This document shows, piece by piece, positions 11,989 to 25,392 of a stretch of 64,000 nt of DNA. Numbering within the stretch: the first letter of the stretch is position 1; each line of letters starts with the position of its first letter. The translations under genes were made by a program, and so were the position numbers. Origin of the DNA: Coccinella septempunctata (taxonomy: Eukaryota > Arthropoda > Insecta > Coleoptera > Coccinellidae); contig NC_058198.1 of NCBI RefSeq assembly GCF_907165205.1, positions 7,293,001 through 7,357,000 of the forward strand, read 5' to 3'. The notes under the pieces were generated by a model. It was not told the DNA's origin. It did no database searches and saw nothing but the letters and a program-made list of their open reading frames with translations.

Positions 11989-13512
11989 CCTCCGATTTCA
12001 AAGGTTCATCATTCGAAATAACGAAATTCTTTTTTCGTGATTGAAATTCACCATCCCCGTAGGAAGGGGAAAATAAATCGCTGTGAAATCCGCTTACAAA
12101 TGTCTTATTCCCACCGTTCGAATGACAGTTTTATGAATAACCGAAAAATTCCGACGGTTTAGCCGCGATTCGCACTTACATCGAACTTTCCCAAACATGA
12201 CACCGGGAAAAATCACATTTTCGCACTCAGACGAAAGCTGGATGAGTGAGAATCCCCCTAGGGCGGGAAGAACCGCCAGATTGACGAATGTAATTGAAAC
12301 GACCAAGTCTGCGGCATCCAGCGGTCCCCAAAATGAGAAATCCCAACCACTTTTCATCCCCTAAACAACAGGATCATCTAGACATATCCATGAGAAACTT
12401 TTGAAAAATAAGTGTTTTGAATTTAGCAGTTATGTTGGTTATGTTTGTGTTTGTTGATATAAAATAAATAGGCATGATTTTATATTATAGTAATATAAGC
12501 TATATGCTAAAAAAACTATATTTGAAGAGGGAAATTAACTCATTTTTCGATATTTGAAAAGGGGCCATGGCCCCCATGGTCCCTCCACTGGAACCGCCCT
12601 TGCTCCATATGACACTTTTTGACTTTTTAGATCATGCGTCTAACACAAGTAGTTCTCAAGTTATGGAATTCAGAAATTTATGTACGATTATATCAGTTTT
12701 TACCTCGTTTTTTTATTGATTAAATCGGAAATTATTTCCTTATTCCATTTAAAGTTTTCTCATGGTGGAATTTGCCTATATTTTTATCAATAATGATGTT
12801 ATTGGGAAAGTAAGTGCAATTTATAATTATTTATCAGCTGACAAGTGTAAAAGTTGGAAAGTAGGAAACCCAATCGGAAATTTTGAGGTTCCCCCATCGA
12901 AATCAAGCAAGTTGCAAAAGCCGGTCTGTATATAAGTTGACAAAACAGGAGAATTCATCATTACCCCAAAAAATGCATACTTAACCAACCGTGGCATTCG
13001 TTTTCGCAGAAAAGTTCACGCATATTTTAATTAAAAATAGGCAAACATTAGGACGCGCAGTTCAAACTCTCCGATTCCATTGCGGAATTTGCAAGAGTCG
13101 AATTGAATTATATTAATCTGGTTTGCTGACAGGTAGAGGGGTTTTTCGGTGAATAATTCATTTTGTAGATGATTCCAAAGGAGATTTTCGACACAGTTCC
13201 AGCCTGTATTTTGCTCATTTACATAAGTTTCCATCGATTTTCCTGGTCAGAACAATAAGCCATTCAACTCCTTTCCTTTTAGCGAGGGTAACTATCGTCC
13301 ACATAGGCTTTTCATACAGGGTGTTCCACCTAAATAACGCAGCTTCTTGAAACTATCTAACTGACCTTTCCAAAGCTACCCCCAACAAGATTTCAAACGA
13401 AGAATTTGGGTTTCGTGACATGGCTTTCAGCTATACATTGCGTGTCTCTAACTTGTAATAAATTCGGTAAATCAAGGATAAATAATGCTCAGACAGGTCG
13501 ATTAGGATATCA
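11989..13512. other. Unique intronic DNA; GC-richer block at 12050-12360
   Basis: The 12050-12360 stretch is less AT-rich, with an open minus-strand frame of 87 codons that has no recognisable motif and no splice partners. The tail at 13317-13500 starts with ACAGGGTGTTCCACC, the end of another TA-type repeat fragment. No gene is called. Confidence 0.4.
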
Positions 13513-14326
13513 GTAGCAGAGCCTTTGACTCGTACAAATATTTTAACATTAGATTTTTTATGTCAAAAGAAACACTTTTTTCCTTCACCATTTTTCCGAT
13601 TCGGCCCTGATATTTGAGTTTTCATAATGAGCTGTGCCACCCCTGGACAAACAAAATTACCTTCAGAATAATAAGCTAAATCTGGGACACTACGCATCTG
13701 TGGATCTTTCAAAAGAAGTTGCATTTGGTTAAAGTACCCAATTTTTCGAATTTCACAGATATTTTTTATTTTTCATCATCAAATTATTCGAAAACGCCGC
13801 ATTAGAGGAGAAAATGTGAAGAATATTTTACAAAACGTTTAAATATTTATTAGATAGCGTCCAACTTAGTGCAAGAATTTACGCAGGAGCAAATCATTGA
13901 TTTCATTTTTAATTGATTTTGTTTCAGAGATTGGGAGTGAAAACCCTAAAAAGTTTATGAAGAGATGCAGAATCCTCCCAGAATAAATTTCAATCGATAT
14001 CTTAGTTTGAAGAGTTGGGTTCTTTGACTTTTTGGTATTTTTATGGTACGTAATGGTCATAATGAGAAAACTGGCAGACGTGGGTGATATCTTGTGTTCG
14101 AGAAAGATTCATCAAATAAATGAAAAACTATATTCCGAAATTCATTTCATTCGATAAATCCGTTTATGAGAGAGAACTAAAAATAATTTTTTTTTAGGAG
14201 TTTTCAACAGCCTGTATCTTTCAAACCGAGCCGATTCGGAAAAAATGATAAAGGAAAAAAGTGTTTCTTTTGACCTCAAGAATCTATTGTTAAATATTTG
14301 TACGAGTCAAAAACTCATCTTGTGTA
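13513..14326. mobile_element. Family-A MITE with a nested 131-bp insertion
   Basis: Left end GCCTTTGACTCGTACAAATA and right end TTTGTACGAGTCAAAAACTC bound a family-A interior (GAGCTGTGCCACCCCTGG, CGAAAACGCCGCATTA, ACTGGCAGACGTGGGTGATA). At 13870-14000 it is interrupted by a family-C sequence flanked by CTTAG on both sides (13865-13869 and 14001-14005), a 5-bp target duplication. The TIRs are eroded and no TA flank is certain. Confidence 0.75.
13870..14000. mobile_element. Family-C retro-insertion (short copy)
   Basis: A 131-bp segment (TGCAAGAATTTACGCAGGAG ... CCTAAAAAGTTTATGAAG ... TTTCAATCGATAT) splits a family-A element and has 5-bp CTTAG flanks. The longer copy at 46029-46369 shares the same right end but extends further left. 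A shared 3' end, variable 5' end and target duplications of different length point to retrotransposition of a SINE- or LINE-tail-like sequence (inference). Confidence 0.6.
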
Positions 14327-14332
14327 AGGCTG

Positions 14333-14720
14333 ATGAAAATCCTTAAAATGTTATATCTCACAAACGATTTCATTTAACAATATGATTTTCGGAATATAGT
14401 ATTTCATTGATATGATAAATCTACTCCGAACAAAAAATTCTACCAACATCTACTAGCTTCTTCATTATAATCATAATATGCCATAAAACTGCCAGAAATT
14501 CAAAAACCCAACTCTTAAAAGTAATTTGAATGCTGATTATTGATTATATAAAAGATTCACAGAGGTGTAGTGTTATAGATTCAGTTTGTTATTCTGAAGG
14601 GTTTTTTGTTTTTCCAGGAGGGGCATAGCCCATAATACCCACTTATAATGGCTACATCTTTTCATTTAGGCAGAATCGGAAAGAAGTGTTTTTGTACAAG
14701 TCGAAGAGTCACTCTGTATA
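14333..14720. mobile_element. Family-A MITE fragment
   Basis: Directly after the previous copy, diverged family-A interior sequence appears (CACAAACGATTTCATTT, TCAAAAACCCAACTCTTAAA, CACAGAGGTGTAGTG), finishing in AGAGTCACTCTGTATA. It is degenerate and probably older than its neighbours. Confidence 0.55.
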
Positions 14721-15968
14721 AATTTTATTTCAAAAAATCCTCCTTAACGAAAATTCGACTGGTGATAAACGAATAAATCACTTGTATAATGTACATCTGT
14801 GATAGTCTGTGAAATAATTCAGGAGCGACCAGAGCTGGACTCAAAAAGCGATAAACTCCCAACTAAAAATGTACGAACAAACTAAAATTCGCATGCACAC
14901 AAACCGCTAGAGCCGTTAAAATCACCACCCGAGGCTCAATTTCCCTCATAACTCCGGGCATTATGTTAGCATTACGCAGACAGTTAAAATCTGTTAGTAA
15001 AAGCTTACATATGATTTGTTATTGCGGCTTTCCATGCCGCAAAACACAATCGCGTCGAATATTTCCCTGTATATTTCCCTATTTCTGTTTGCATTCCATC
15101 CTTATATTTCCTATGGAATGGTCAATTTGGCCAGGAAACGATGCATTCTCCCCGCTCGCACTGAAGAGAAAAACGGCTTGTTTGCGGGAAATTAGATTCT
15201 TGGTGGTGGACACATTGGCAGATCATTTTCCGGCTCTATCCAGCGTTCGTCTGGCGTAGGTTTCAGTTTTAGATGAACATGTAAACGATTACATCCCTCA
15301 AGTTGATGAGGGGTTCGAAAAAACCACTGCAAATTTCATGCTCTTTCAACCCTTGTACCATGATTTTACAGTTTTCCAGATATGCCTTGTTTTGAGTGGA
15401 AAAATTTTGAAACGTTACAAATTATCAGAATCTTGAATAACTACACAAAGTAACATAATTGGACCATACTCTATAGGAACCTTTTGTCGAAAATTGCCTG
15501 TAATTTGGCCAGAGATAACTTGCACTGTATGAAATAAAACATAAATTTGCGAAATTTATTTTTTCGTTTTTGACAAGTTGGAGAACGACTATATAAAGCC
15601 GTTTGATCATCACCTCGATACTGATGCAGACATCGTAGGTCCACCATAAATAGTGGAATCCAGTTACCATAACAACGTGTTTTATGGCCTGTTCACATCA
15701 CTCTAACCCTATTAACGAATTTTTGCAAAATGGATGGTTCTGGGACTTTATCGAGAAAGCTAAACGTCAATTATATTTATATGTCCATAATTCCTCCCTC
15801 ACCGACAGTCGTGTTGTCCGTCTGTCATATGCTGTGTATACTGGTTGATAAAAATGTTCGAACTTTTGGCTCTATGATAATTTCATACCCAAACTTTTGA
15901 AGCTTGCTTGTAACTTTTATCTTCGATTTTGTTTTGCGAAATTCTTTATTCTATCTTTTACTTTTCGT
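14721..15968. other. Unique intronic DNA
   Basis: No gene. The block 14830-15260 is less AT-rich (GCATGCACACAAACCGCTAGAG region) and holds a 98-codon open frame without motifs or splice signals. It may be conserved non-coding sequence. Confidence 0.35.
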
Positions 15969-18331
15969 ACAGAAGTCTTCGACTCACCCGTACAAACATT
16001 TCAACAATAGATTCTTGAGGTTAAAAGAACCATATTCTTACTTCACAATTTTTACCGAATCGGCTCGGTTTAAAAGATACAGGCTATTGAATAACCATAA
16101 AATGTTATTTTTAGTTTTATCTCAAAAACGGTTTTATCAAATGAAATGAATTTCGGAATATAGTTTCTCATTTCTTTGATGAATCTTTTTCAAACACAAG
16201 ATATCACCCACTTCTTCTAGTATTCTCATTATGACCATTACGTAGCATAAAAATATCAAAAATTCAAAGAATCTAGCTCTTGAAACTAAGTTGGATACTA
16301 TATCTAATGAATATTCGAACGTTTTGTGAAATAAAAGTATACTTTATATTTTCTCGTATAATGCGCCGTTTTCGAGTGTGATTTGATGTTCAGAAATAAA
16401 AAATATCTGTGAAATTTGAAAAAGTGGGTACTTTGACCGAATGCAACTTTTTTAAAAGATCCACAAAGGTGTAGTGGCGCAGATTTAGCTAGTTATTCTG
16501 GGGGTAATTTTGTTTTTCAATGGGTGGCACAGCTCATTACGAAAACATAAAATGGCCATATCTTTTTATCAGGGCCGAATCGGAAAAAATGATATAAAAA
16601 AGAAGTGTTTCTTTTAACCTCAAGAATCTACTGTTGTACGAGTCAAAGACTCATCCTGTATATTCTAGTTACTCTAACTTTTCCTACCATTGTTAGCTTA
16701 ACAAAATTTCTTGAATTCGAAGACGTTCCATGAGTGACTTTATTTGTCTTTCGTGTGAATTAAATGTTGTCCTGTAGATTAAGGAAAATTATATTTTGTG
16801 TTGTGAATATCTATACAAAAACTTCATTCACTAATTCATGATTTACCCTTGTATTTTTTCACGTAAAGTCTTGATTCTTTTAAACAGAAGTTGAAGTACG
16901 TCTTGATGTCACAATTAAGTCACAAGTGTGAATTAAATGTTGTCCTATAGATCAAGGAAAATGATATTTTGTGTTGTGAATCTCTATACAAAAGCTTCAT
17001 TCACTAATTTATGATTCACCTTTGTATTTTTTCACGTAAGGTCTTGATTCTTTTAAACAGAAGTTGAAGGACGTCTTGATGCCACAATTAAGTCACAAGT
17101 GTGAATTAAATGTTGTCCTATAGATCAAGGAAAATGATATTTTGTGTTGTGAATCTCTATACAAAAACTTCATTCACTAATTCATGATATACCCTTGTAT
17201 TTTTTCACGTAAAGTCTTGATTCTTTTAAACAGAAGTTGAAGGACGTCTTGATGTCACAATTAAGTCACAAGTGTGAATTAAATGTTGTCCTATAGATCA
17301 AGGAAAATGATATTTTGTGTTGTGAATCTCTATACAAAAACTTCATTCACTAATTCATGATTCACCTTTGTATTTTTTCACGTAAAGTCTTGATTCTTTT
17401 GAACAGAAGTTGAAGTACGTCTTGATGTCACAATTAAGTCACAAGTGTGAATTAAATGTTGTCCTATAGATCAAGGAAAATGATATTTTGTGTTGTGAAT
17501 CTCTATACAAAAACTTCATTCACTAATTCATGATTCACCTTTGTATTTTTTCACGTAAAGTCTTGATTCTTTTAAACAGAAGTTGAAGTACGTCTTGATG
17601 TCACAATTAAGTCACAAGTGTGAATTAAATGTTGTCCTATAGATCAAGGAAAATGATATTTTGTGTTGTGAATCTCTAAACAAAAACTTCATTCACTAAT
17701 TCATGATTTACCCTTGTATTTTTTCACGTAAAGTCTTGATTCTTTTAAACAGAAGTTGAAGGACGTCTTGATGTCACAATTAAGTCACAAGTGTGAATTA
17801 AATGTTGTCCTATAGATCAAGGAAAATTATATTTTGTGTTGTGAATCTCTAAACAAAAACTTCATTCACTAATTCATGATTTACCCTTGTATTTTTTCAC
17901 GTAAAGTCTTAATTCTTTTAAACAGAAGTTGAAGGACGTCTTGATGTCACAATTAAGTCACAAGTGTGAATTAAATGTTGTCCTATAGATCAAGGAAAAT
18001 GATATTTTGTGTTGTGAATCTCTAGACAAAAACTTCATTCACTAATTCATGATTTACCCTTGTATTTTTTCACGTAGTCTTGATTCTTTTAAACAGAAGT
18101 TGAAGGACGTCTTGATGTCACAATTAAGTCACAAGTGTGAATTAAATGTTGTCCTATAGATCAAGGAAAATGATATTTTGTGTTGTGAATCTCTAAACAA
18201 AAACTTCATTCACTAATTCATGATTTACCCTTGTATTTTTTCACGTAAAGTCTTGATTCTTTTGAACAGAAGTTGAAGGACGTCTTGATGCCACAATTGA
18301 GAAAAATATGTTGACTTTGAGTCTGCTTGAA
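15969..18331. mobile_element. Family-A composite element with amplified 173-bp core
   Basis: A family-A element (15969-16660, ends GTCTTCGACTCACCCGTAC and GTACGAGTCAAAGACTCATC) is followed by a spacer, then nine tandem 173-bp units, then a short tail ending TTTGAGTCTGCTT at about 18331. The order and orientation are the mirror image of 6708-7683, where the same spacer and tail flank a single unit. The element thus carries the ancestral flanks with the core amplified. Confidence 0.8.
16753..18299. repeat. Nine-copy tandem array, 173-bp unit
   Basis: GTGTGAATTAAATGTTGTCC recurs at 16753, 16926, 17099, 17272, 17445, 17618, 17791, 17964 and 18135 (period 173; one unit of 171 from a 2-base loss near 18076). 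Units differ at only a few positions (for example CTATACA/CTAAACA and TGATTTACC/TGATTCACC), implying recent amplification or homogenisation. There is no coding potential. Confidence 0.95.
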
Positions 18332-20608
18332 ACTTTATTTCATGATTTTTCGGCTGTTTCATCGTATTTCGATAAAATACTCGTTTTTTTCTCACCCTCA
18401 GTACAAAACTTAAGGAAAAGTTGGATATAGTGTCGTATTCCCATTAAAAGACGCCTGTAGGAGGTTTTCATTGTTTTGAGATATTTTTGAGAATGAAAAA
18501 GTTATGGCACATTTTCTAAATTGACAAAATATCAAAATTTGGTTATATCTTCAAGACTAATGAAGATATCGAGAAGCGGTTTTCACTTACGGACTTTTCA
18601 CGAAAATCGAGCCCAAGACTTCTTTCAACATTTTCACCTATCTAGTCTAGAAGTACCAGAAGCAGCCAAAATCAAGCAATTTGTGATACACCAGTTGAAA
18701 AATCGATTATTGATACTGATGCAATTAAGTTGATTGTCGGAATCGATTGTGCAAAAAAAAAAAGATCGAACGATTGACGAAATATTAATCAAATAGCTGC
18801 ACCGTTTCCGTTATGTGATCGCAGGCAATCACCCCTTCGGCTTAGGGGGAGATGAAGCCGTTACAATTTATAGTTGTGTTTAAAATGAAATGAACAATTA
18901 CCCGATTTAAAGGGAGAATATTCCGATTCAGTATTCAAACCTTGTCGGTACTTGTTAGTGGCGCCGCGACGCGAAAGTTGAATGGCGCGCCGTGACGCTT
19001 CCCGGCTACACTGCTACCGGCTGCAACACGTAAACACTAATTGCATTCTGATGGATACGTGGCCTCCACTCTTTTGCAAATGTTACGTCCCAAACCGACT
19101 ACACACCGCAATTAAACGACTTAATTTTATGACAGAAAATCCATCGACCAAGGGGAAGAAGTCTGGCGCTAAAAATACGTGATTTCTTACTTTTGCATTG
19201 TTGCCCCCCACGAATTTCCAGGGGAGAGATTCAGCCCAATCATTAGAAGCGACTGTAGATCAAGATTCGTGACGGAGAACTGGAAACAAAATTTTCAAAC
19301 TTCACATTCGAAAAATACATTTCCCCTTTGTTATTTCACTGTAAAAACGATCAAATTTGTGTTATTGAGTCGAACTAGAAATATTCACATTGTTTTCGAC
19401 CCAGCTCTAATTATGACATTCATATCCACGGTTTGTTTTTACTCCTGCCCGTTCTGAAATATCCCATTTAATAAACGACTGAGTAATTCACACTTTTATG
19501 TTTAATCCGATTCAGTAGGAATCAGATTAATACTTTCTGTCAGCGAAAATTGGCCCATTAATAACACAGAACCATCAAAGCCCCCTCTGTTTATGCAACC
19601 GTCTCCTTAACAAACACTGAAAGCATCTTATTTACAAATTCGTGAAAAGATCCGTTTTGTCTAAACTATTTCGTGTAAACACTTTCTGAGTATTGTTCTT
19701 CCTTTGCAGCATATGGATGCACCTGCTCAATATGGTAGATCAAGAACTATGCATGAAAATCGATGTAACAGAATAGAAATAGTCAGATTTTCGTAAACAA
19801 TATGACACGTAGGGTAAATATCCGGAAACACAATTTCTCAATCGACAGTACATCAAACGATAGCTAATATGGGACATAATTCAAAAATGAGTGTTCACAT
19901 CGACTTGGTATATTTTTTTCTTTTCTCATTCTGGGGTAGTATACAGATGACGACTTTCCTTGCACTCAACAATCTTCATATCGACCGAAAGAGAGACTTC
20001 GATGGAATCAATTCTGAACCACCTGAAACGTGCATCTGTTCCTATTGTTGAATTTTCAAAGGCAGACAGTTTTACAATACCCGTTCCGGAAGTCAACCCA
20101 AAAAGCGATAGTCAACGTCTGAAATGGTCGCTTTAGAATTCTGGTCTACAACCTTCAATTTTATTGAGTACTTCCCCCGCAAACCAATATCATTTACACC
20201 TTTTTAGAAATTAACAGCTCGAGTGGTAAATCACTGCAGCGGGGATATCTCAATCAGTTTTATAGCTTAATTCCCCAATATATCATGCATTCGTCATCGG
20301 AAATATACAGGAAGAATTTCGAGATACAGTATAGTACAGTTCATAGTCTGACTTGGTCAGGGAGAAGCTGTATAAAATCAATATGATTTCTCGATATGCA
20401 AATTTCTGAAATGTTCCGTCATTACTGGTGTTAATGAAAAGAAATTTCTATTAATTAACATCAGTTTCATTTTGTCAATTTTCACCAGTCAAAGAATTCC
20501 AAATATGAATTCGTTTTGAATGAGTAAAATCTTTTTTTTTTGAGATCTGTGTTTTAATGAATAATTTTTTATTGAAATCCGAAAGTTTCTTCATTTCCTA
20601 TTTTTATA
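18332..20608. other. Unique intronic DNA with a complex block at 18780-19300
   Basis: Part of 18400-18690 ends AGCAGCCAAAATCAAGCAAT, also found at 41070, so it is a dispersed repeat fragment. The stretch 18780-19300 has balanced composition (GTGGCGCCGCGACGCG; GGCGCGCCGTGACG) but no convincing exon. The rest is plain AT-rich intron. Confidence 0.4.
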
Positions 20609-21186
20609 CAGGGTGAGTCTTTGACTCGTACAAATATTTTAACACTAGATTCTTGAGATCAAAAGGAGCACTTTTTTCCAATACCATTTTAAGTTTTCAT
20701 AATGAGCTGTGCCACCCCTGGAAAAACAAAATTACATTCAGAATAACTAGCTTAATCTGTGACACTACACATATCTGTGGATCTTTTATATAGAGTTCCA
20801 TTCGGTCAAAGTAGGTACCCAATTTTTCGAATTTCACAGATATTTTTTATTTTTGAACATCAAATTACTCGAAAACGGCGCATTATACGAGAAAATATGA
20901 GGAATACTTTTATTTTACAAATCGTTCGAATGTTCATTGAGGAGCGTCCAACTTAGTTTCAAGTGTTGGGAATTTTTGGTATTTTTATGGAACGTAATGG
21001 TCATAATGAGAAAACTGAAAGACGTGGATGATATCTTGTGTTCGAAAAAGATTCATCAGAGAAATGAAAAACCATATTCCGGAATTCATTTCATTCGATT
21101 AAACCGTTTGTGAGAACTAAAAAAAAAAACAAAAAAGTGTTTCTTTTGACCTCAAGAATCTACTGTTAAAATATTTGTACTCTGTA
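20609..21186. mobile_element. Family-A MITE
   Basis: The intact left tip TA|CAGGGTGAGTCTTTGACTCG leads into the standard interior. The right arm is truncated inside (AAACAAAAAAGTGTTTCTTT) and closes ATATTTGTACTCTGTATA. It is about 578 bp against about 700 bp in fuller copies, with a deletion in the right arm. Confidence 0.8.
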
Positions 21187-22590
21187 TAAAACGTTATCAT
21201 ACAACTACCTCGGGTATCCTACACATCCAAAAAGTTCAGATTGCCATTTTGATAAGTGTATTTCAGACCAATAAAAAAATTATACATTTATCTCCAACGG
21301 TTTTCAAGATATGATTTCTAGTTGAAACTATAGTTAGAAATCAGAATTTCATGTACATTCAGATTCAGATAAAAATTAAGTATTCTCATTTGAAAAAGCA
21401 GAAAGGTTACGGCCACTCAATAAATTCCACCAAGTATCATTTTCTCAGTCCAAAATTTGTAATAGTTATCGACCGATCGATCAGTTTTTACTCACCCTGT
21501 ATAATCTCTGGCATTTATAAGACAAATTTTTCGTTATATGAAATAAAATGATCCTCATCGATTACATTTCGATATAAATCAAAAAGAATTAAATAATTTG
21601 GGGCATTTAGAAGTTTGGCTTTTTCGACGAGTTTCTCGATAGCATCGACGGCTGTGTAATTGACCTTCTTCTTTTTGTGCAATACATGCAGCCGGAAGGG
21701 GGCCGAGGGGTAGAAGAATTCAGAGGCTAGATTCGAAATTAAAAATCAGCCCGATGCGCAAACGGCTTTGAAAGGGATGTCAACACTGGGGAAAGGACCG
21801 TAGTCACTCGACTGTACATAATTCCTGAACCTAAGTATAAAATTGATTTAAACGGCGGACGAATTCAAAGGATAATAAAAACTTGTAACGCGGTGGTAAA
21901 TAAGGATCACACAGTATCAATTAGAGCTCTATTTGTCAAACTTTTACAACACATAAGTGACTTCTGGACACCTGCTTTCCAGTTCAGTGCACTAAATAGT
22001 CGTTTGCTATGCTCATTTCGAGTATGCTGCAGATAGTCAGATTGCAGGGGTGTCCTCAGAGAGGGGCTGGGTTTCTTTTCACCCCTCGCCCTTCTCACTG
22101 TCTCTTTAACACGCTCCAAACGAGGGTTAATCCAAGTTGAGTGATAGCACAAACGAAAGCCCCGTAGAAGTGCATACTTTGACTTAGTGAGGATTTTTGA
22201 CTCGTCGGAAATATGTCACAAACTGTTTCCATTCATAGAGGAACGCCGTCAATTTCACACATAGGTTTATTATTTCCCCATACACCGGATTAAATCGGAA
22301 TTTCCGTGACTTCTATGATATTTCTTATTGGGCAACAATACATCTTTCCAGCTTTAAGAAAAATGTTTTATTGCTCAGTTCCTATCGCTTGAGAAGGGAT
22401 TTTAAGTTTATGTTGATATTGTCACATGTTGACATTTTCACATTCGAATGTTCCCTTTTCAAATATGAATGAGTTTCAGAGTAGTTTTCTTTCAAACATA
22501 TGCCATATATTACAATTATAAAGATATACTGATTCATTTTATATTAACAAATACAAATATCAAATTATATCCCTACCCCTACATCAATCA
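21187..22590. other. Unique intronic DNA
   Basis: No gene is supported. An 81-codon minus-strand frame at 21907-22152 lacks motifs and splice context. The 21690-21760 patch is GC-rich without coding structure. Confidence 0.35.
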
Positions 22591-23640
22591 TGGAACCGCC
22601 ACTGCAAAAAGCTCGATAAAATTTCGAGAGTCATCACCAAAAGAGTTGCGCTAGTTGATCTATGATGATGCATCTGGGAGATTCGCGTATTAAAAGTTGA
22701 CCATCGAAAATTTCTCCAAAATTTGGGGTCAGTTGAAAAATCGTCAAGACCGAACGGTTGCACTGAGCTCGATGAAATTTCGAGATTTATTACAAGAAGA
22801 TTTGGTCTTTGAGAATATTTATTACATTTGGACTTAAGCAGTTTTTTCTGGGAGATACGCGTGTCCAAAGTTAACCTTCGAAATTTCCCAAAATGATGGG
22901 CTCAGTTGAAAAATCGTAAAGACCGAACAGTTACATCGAGTTCGATGAAATTACGGTTGCACGTAGATGGATGAAATTCTCAGATTTATTACTAGAAGAG
23001 TTGCTCTTTCAGAATATGTATCACATTTCCATCTACGGTTACTTTTATTGAGAGATAAACGACTCGAAAGCTGACGTTCGAAAAATTCTGAAAAATATGG
23101 GTTCAGTTAAAAATTCGTCAAGACCGAACGGTTGCGCCGAGATGGATGAAATTCTCAGATTTATTAGAAGAAGAGTTGCTCTTTCAGAATATGTATCACG
23201 TTTCTATCTACGGTTACTTTTATTGAGAGATAAACGACTCGAAAGCTGACGTTCGAAAAATTCCGAAAAATATGGGTTCAGTTAAAAATTCGTCAAGACC
23301 GAACGGTTGCGCCGAGATGGATGAAATTCTCAGATTTATTAGAAGAAGAGTTGCTCTTTCAGAATATGTATCACATTTCCATCTACGATTACTTTTATTG
23401 AGAGATAAACGACTCGAAAGCTGACCTTCGAAAAATCCTGAAAAAGATGGGTTCAGTTAAAAATTCGTCAAGACCGAACGGTTGCACCTAGATGGATGAA
23501 ATTCCCTGATTTGTCACTAGAAGAGTTTCTTTTTTAGAAAATGTATCAATTATCAATTATTTCATATCAATAAACACCTTTTCAGAATTTTAAACATAAT
23601 GTATCTCCCCACCAAAATCAATCCTGGAACCGCCACTGAC
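22591..23640. repeat. 175-bp satellite, array 1 (about 5 diverged units)
   Basis: The marker ACCGAACGGTTGC (with variants) falls at 22749, 22922, 23123, 23298 and 23473; the last intervals are 175 bp. Units also contain AAGAGTTGCTCTTTCAGAAT, TTTTATTGAGAGATAAACGA and GGTTCAGTTAAAAATTCGTC. The first two units are more diverged than the last three. GGAACCGCCACTG occurs at both edges (about 22591 and 23627). Confidence 0.85.
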
Positions 23641-25392
23641 ATTACCCCAATTTATATTTTAATCTGGTAACAAAATATGCTTGAGAAATAGTGATTGCGT
23701 ATCAGCATTATATTTATATTTTTTGTGCAATAAGGTGGTAAGTTAACTTCGATTTTCCTCTTTGAAGTGGAGAAATCTGTAGCTGTGGCGCATTTTCTGC
23801 TTGTAGAAGCTAAAATGGGGTAACTTTGTGTGATAGAAGACAAAGGCTTGACCTAAGTAGTATTTGATTCGATCAATAGAGAAGGAGAGTGCTTAAATCA
23901 GTGTAGGTATTATTCCTTGACATTCCACCCACATAAAGTCTGCGTAAGTAACTCTGAGACTCTTTTCGAATTATTGTCCCCAACTGGGACTGCCTAAATC
24001 TACGTGATACGTACCCATCTCCCCCGAATCGGTTAATCAAAACCATTTCATTATGCCAAGAATTTTCATTGACATCGAAGATTGCAATATACATACATAC
24101 TTTGATGTTCTGGCTCCACCAACAATAGACTCAACCCTCTTATCTGGGAGCAGTAGCGTATTGAAAATGTGTGTTGTATTAGTCATTCAACCGATAACAA
24201 CTCACCACCGTAGTATAACAATCGATAAATTGGGGGTCAATCGATTCTTAACCGAAGGATAAGTAATCTTTTCATCCCAGAATCTCCATCTGGTTTCAGA
24301 GAAATTTCTTTCAATTTTAAGAATTTACACGTCTTTTCATCGTGGTGTGGAAGGTTCATTAATTCGAATATAATTATAATATTAGAGATTCAATTCCACA
24401 ACATGTCAAAATCGAAAAAAAAATTGCAATTTTCATTCTTTTATTTTTTCAAATATCAGCTGGTTTCGTCGATTATACGCTCAGTGGAATGAATCGAAGA
24501 TTCGTACAAGGGCTCAGATGAGATTTCGGATATATTTCCCTACCGATTTACATCCAATAACAAATTCACGAGGATCTGGGAGAGAGGATAGGCGAACGAC
24601 AGGCCAACTCAAGGTAGTCTGTAGAACGAATGTGACTGAATTCAGAACTAAGGTTGACTATATCTCTGTGAGTGGATATACAACATAAATTAAACGAACA
24701 TGACCATTCATAGATTTATGGGGAATATAGTTTAACCTGCTGAAAAAATCCAGGACGAATGCATGTCGAAAGAAAAAGCAACCACAGTTCTAGAAACGAC
24801 CGATCAAAAATGATAAGGTAATAAGGAGAACTCAACCTGATATTTAAATCCATGAATTATTTAGATACATTCTCATTCGATTTGACATATTGATACTACA
24901 CTTGTTGTTATTAATAGGCACAATTTACACACAATAAGATACCGAACTGCCTGTAACGTTTGAATACAATTTATAGTCAAATGAAATCTCTTCTTGAGTC
25001 TGCAGAAAACTGCAGTTAATCCAGGGACTATCGGCAAATCGAGGATTCCGTTACAAACTTACAACCTGTAACTACATACTCAAGAAGCACAATTACTCAC
25101 GTTCCTTGCCTTGTGCTTGGGACTGATATTTATTTTATGTTGACTCACTTAACTCTGGAACTCATCCATTCTGCATTTCTTCGATAGTCTATTGTGCTAC
25201 CAAACTATAAAAATATCTCGAAACATCTCAAGATTCCACAATTATACTCTTATCCTAACCGCAGCTCACAAGTAAATATTTATTTAAATACATCTGACAT
25301 TCACACTTGTGATGCAAATCACGAAAAACACTCTTAATTTTACACCTCATTTTTGTATGTAGAGTCTCAAACCTAAACCAGCCAAATCACCC
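23641..25392. other. Unique intronic DNA
   Basis: AT-rich, with short non-coding frames only (all under 75 codons) and no repeats recognised. Nothing further is seen. Confidence 0.4.

Noticed and set aside
12094..12357. 87-codon minus-strand gene
   Set aside because: No domain and no splice signals; kept only as a possible conserved non-coding block.
14963..15259. 98-codon + frame as a gene
   Set aside because: No domain, no conserved-looking residues and no splice sites. More likely non-coding with few stops.
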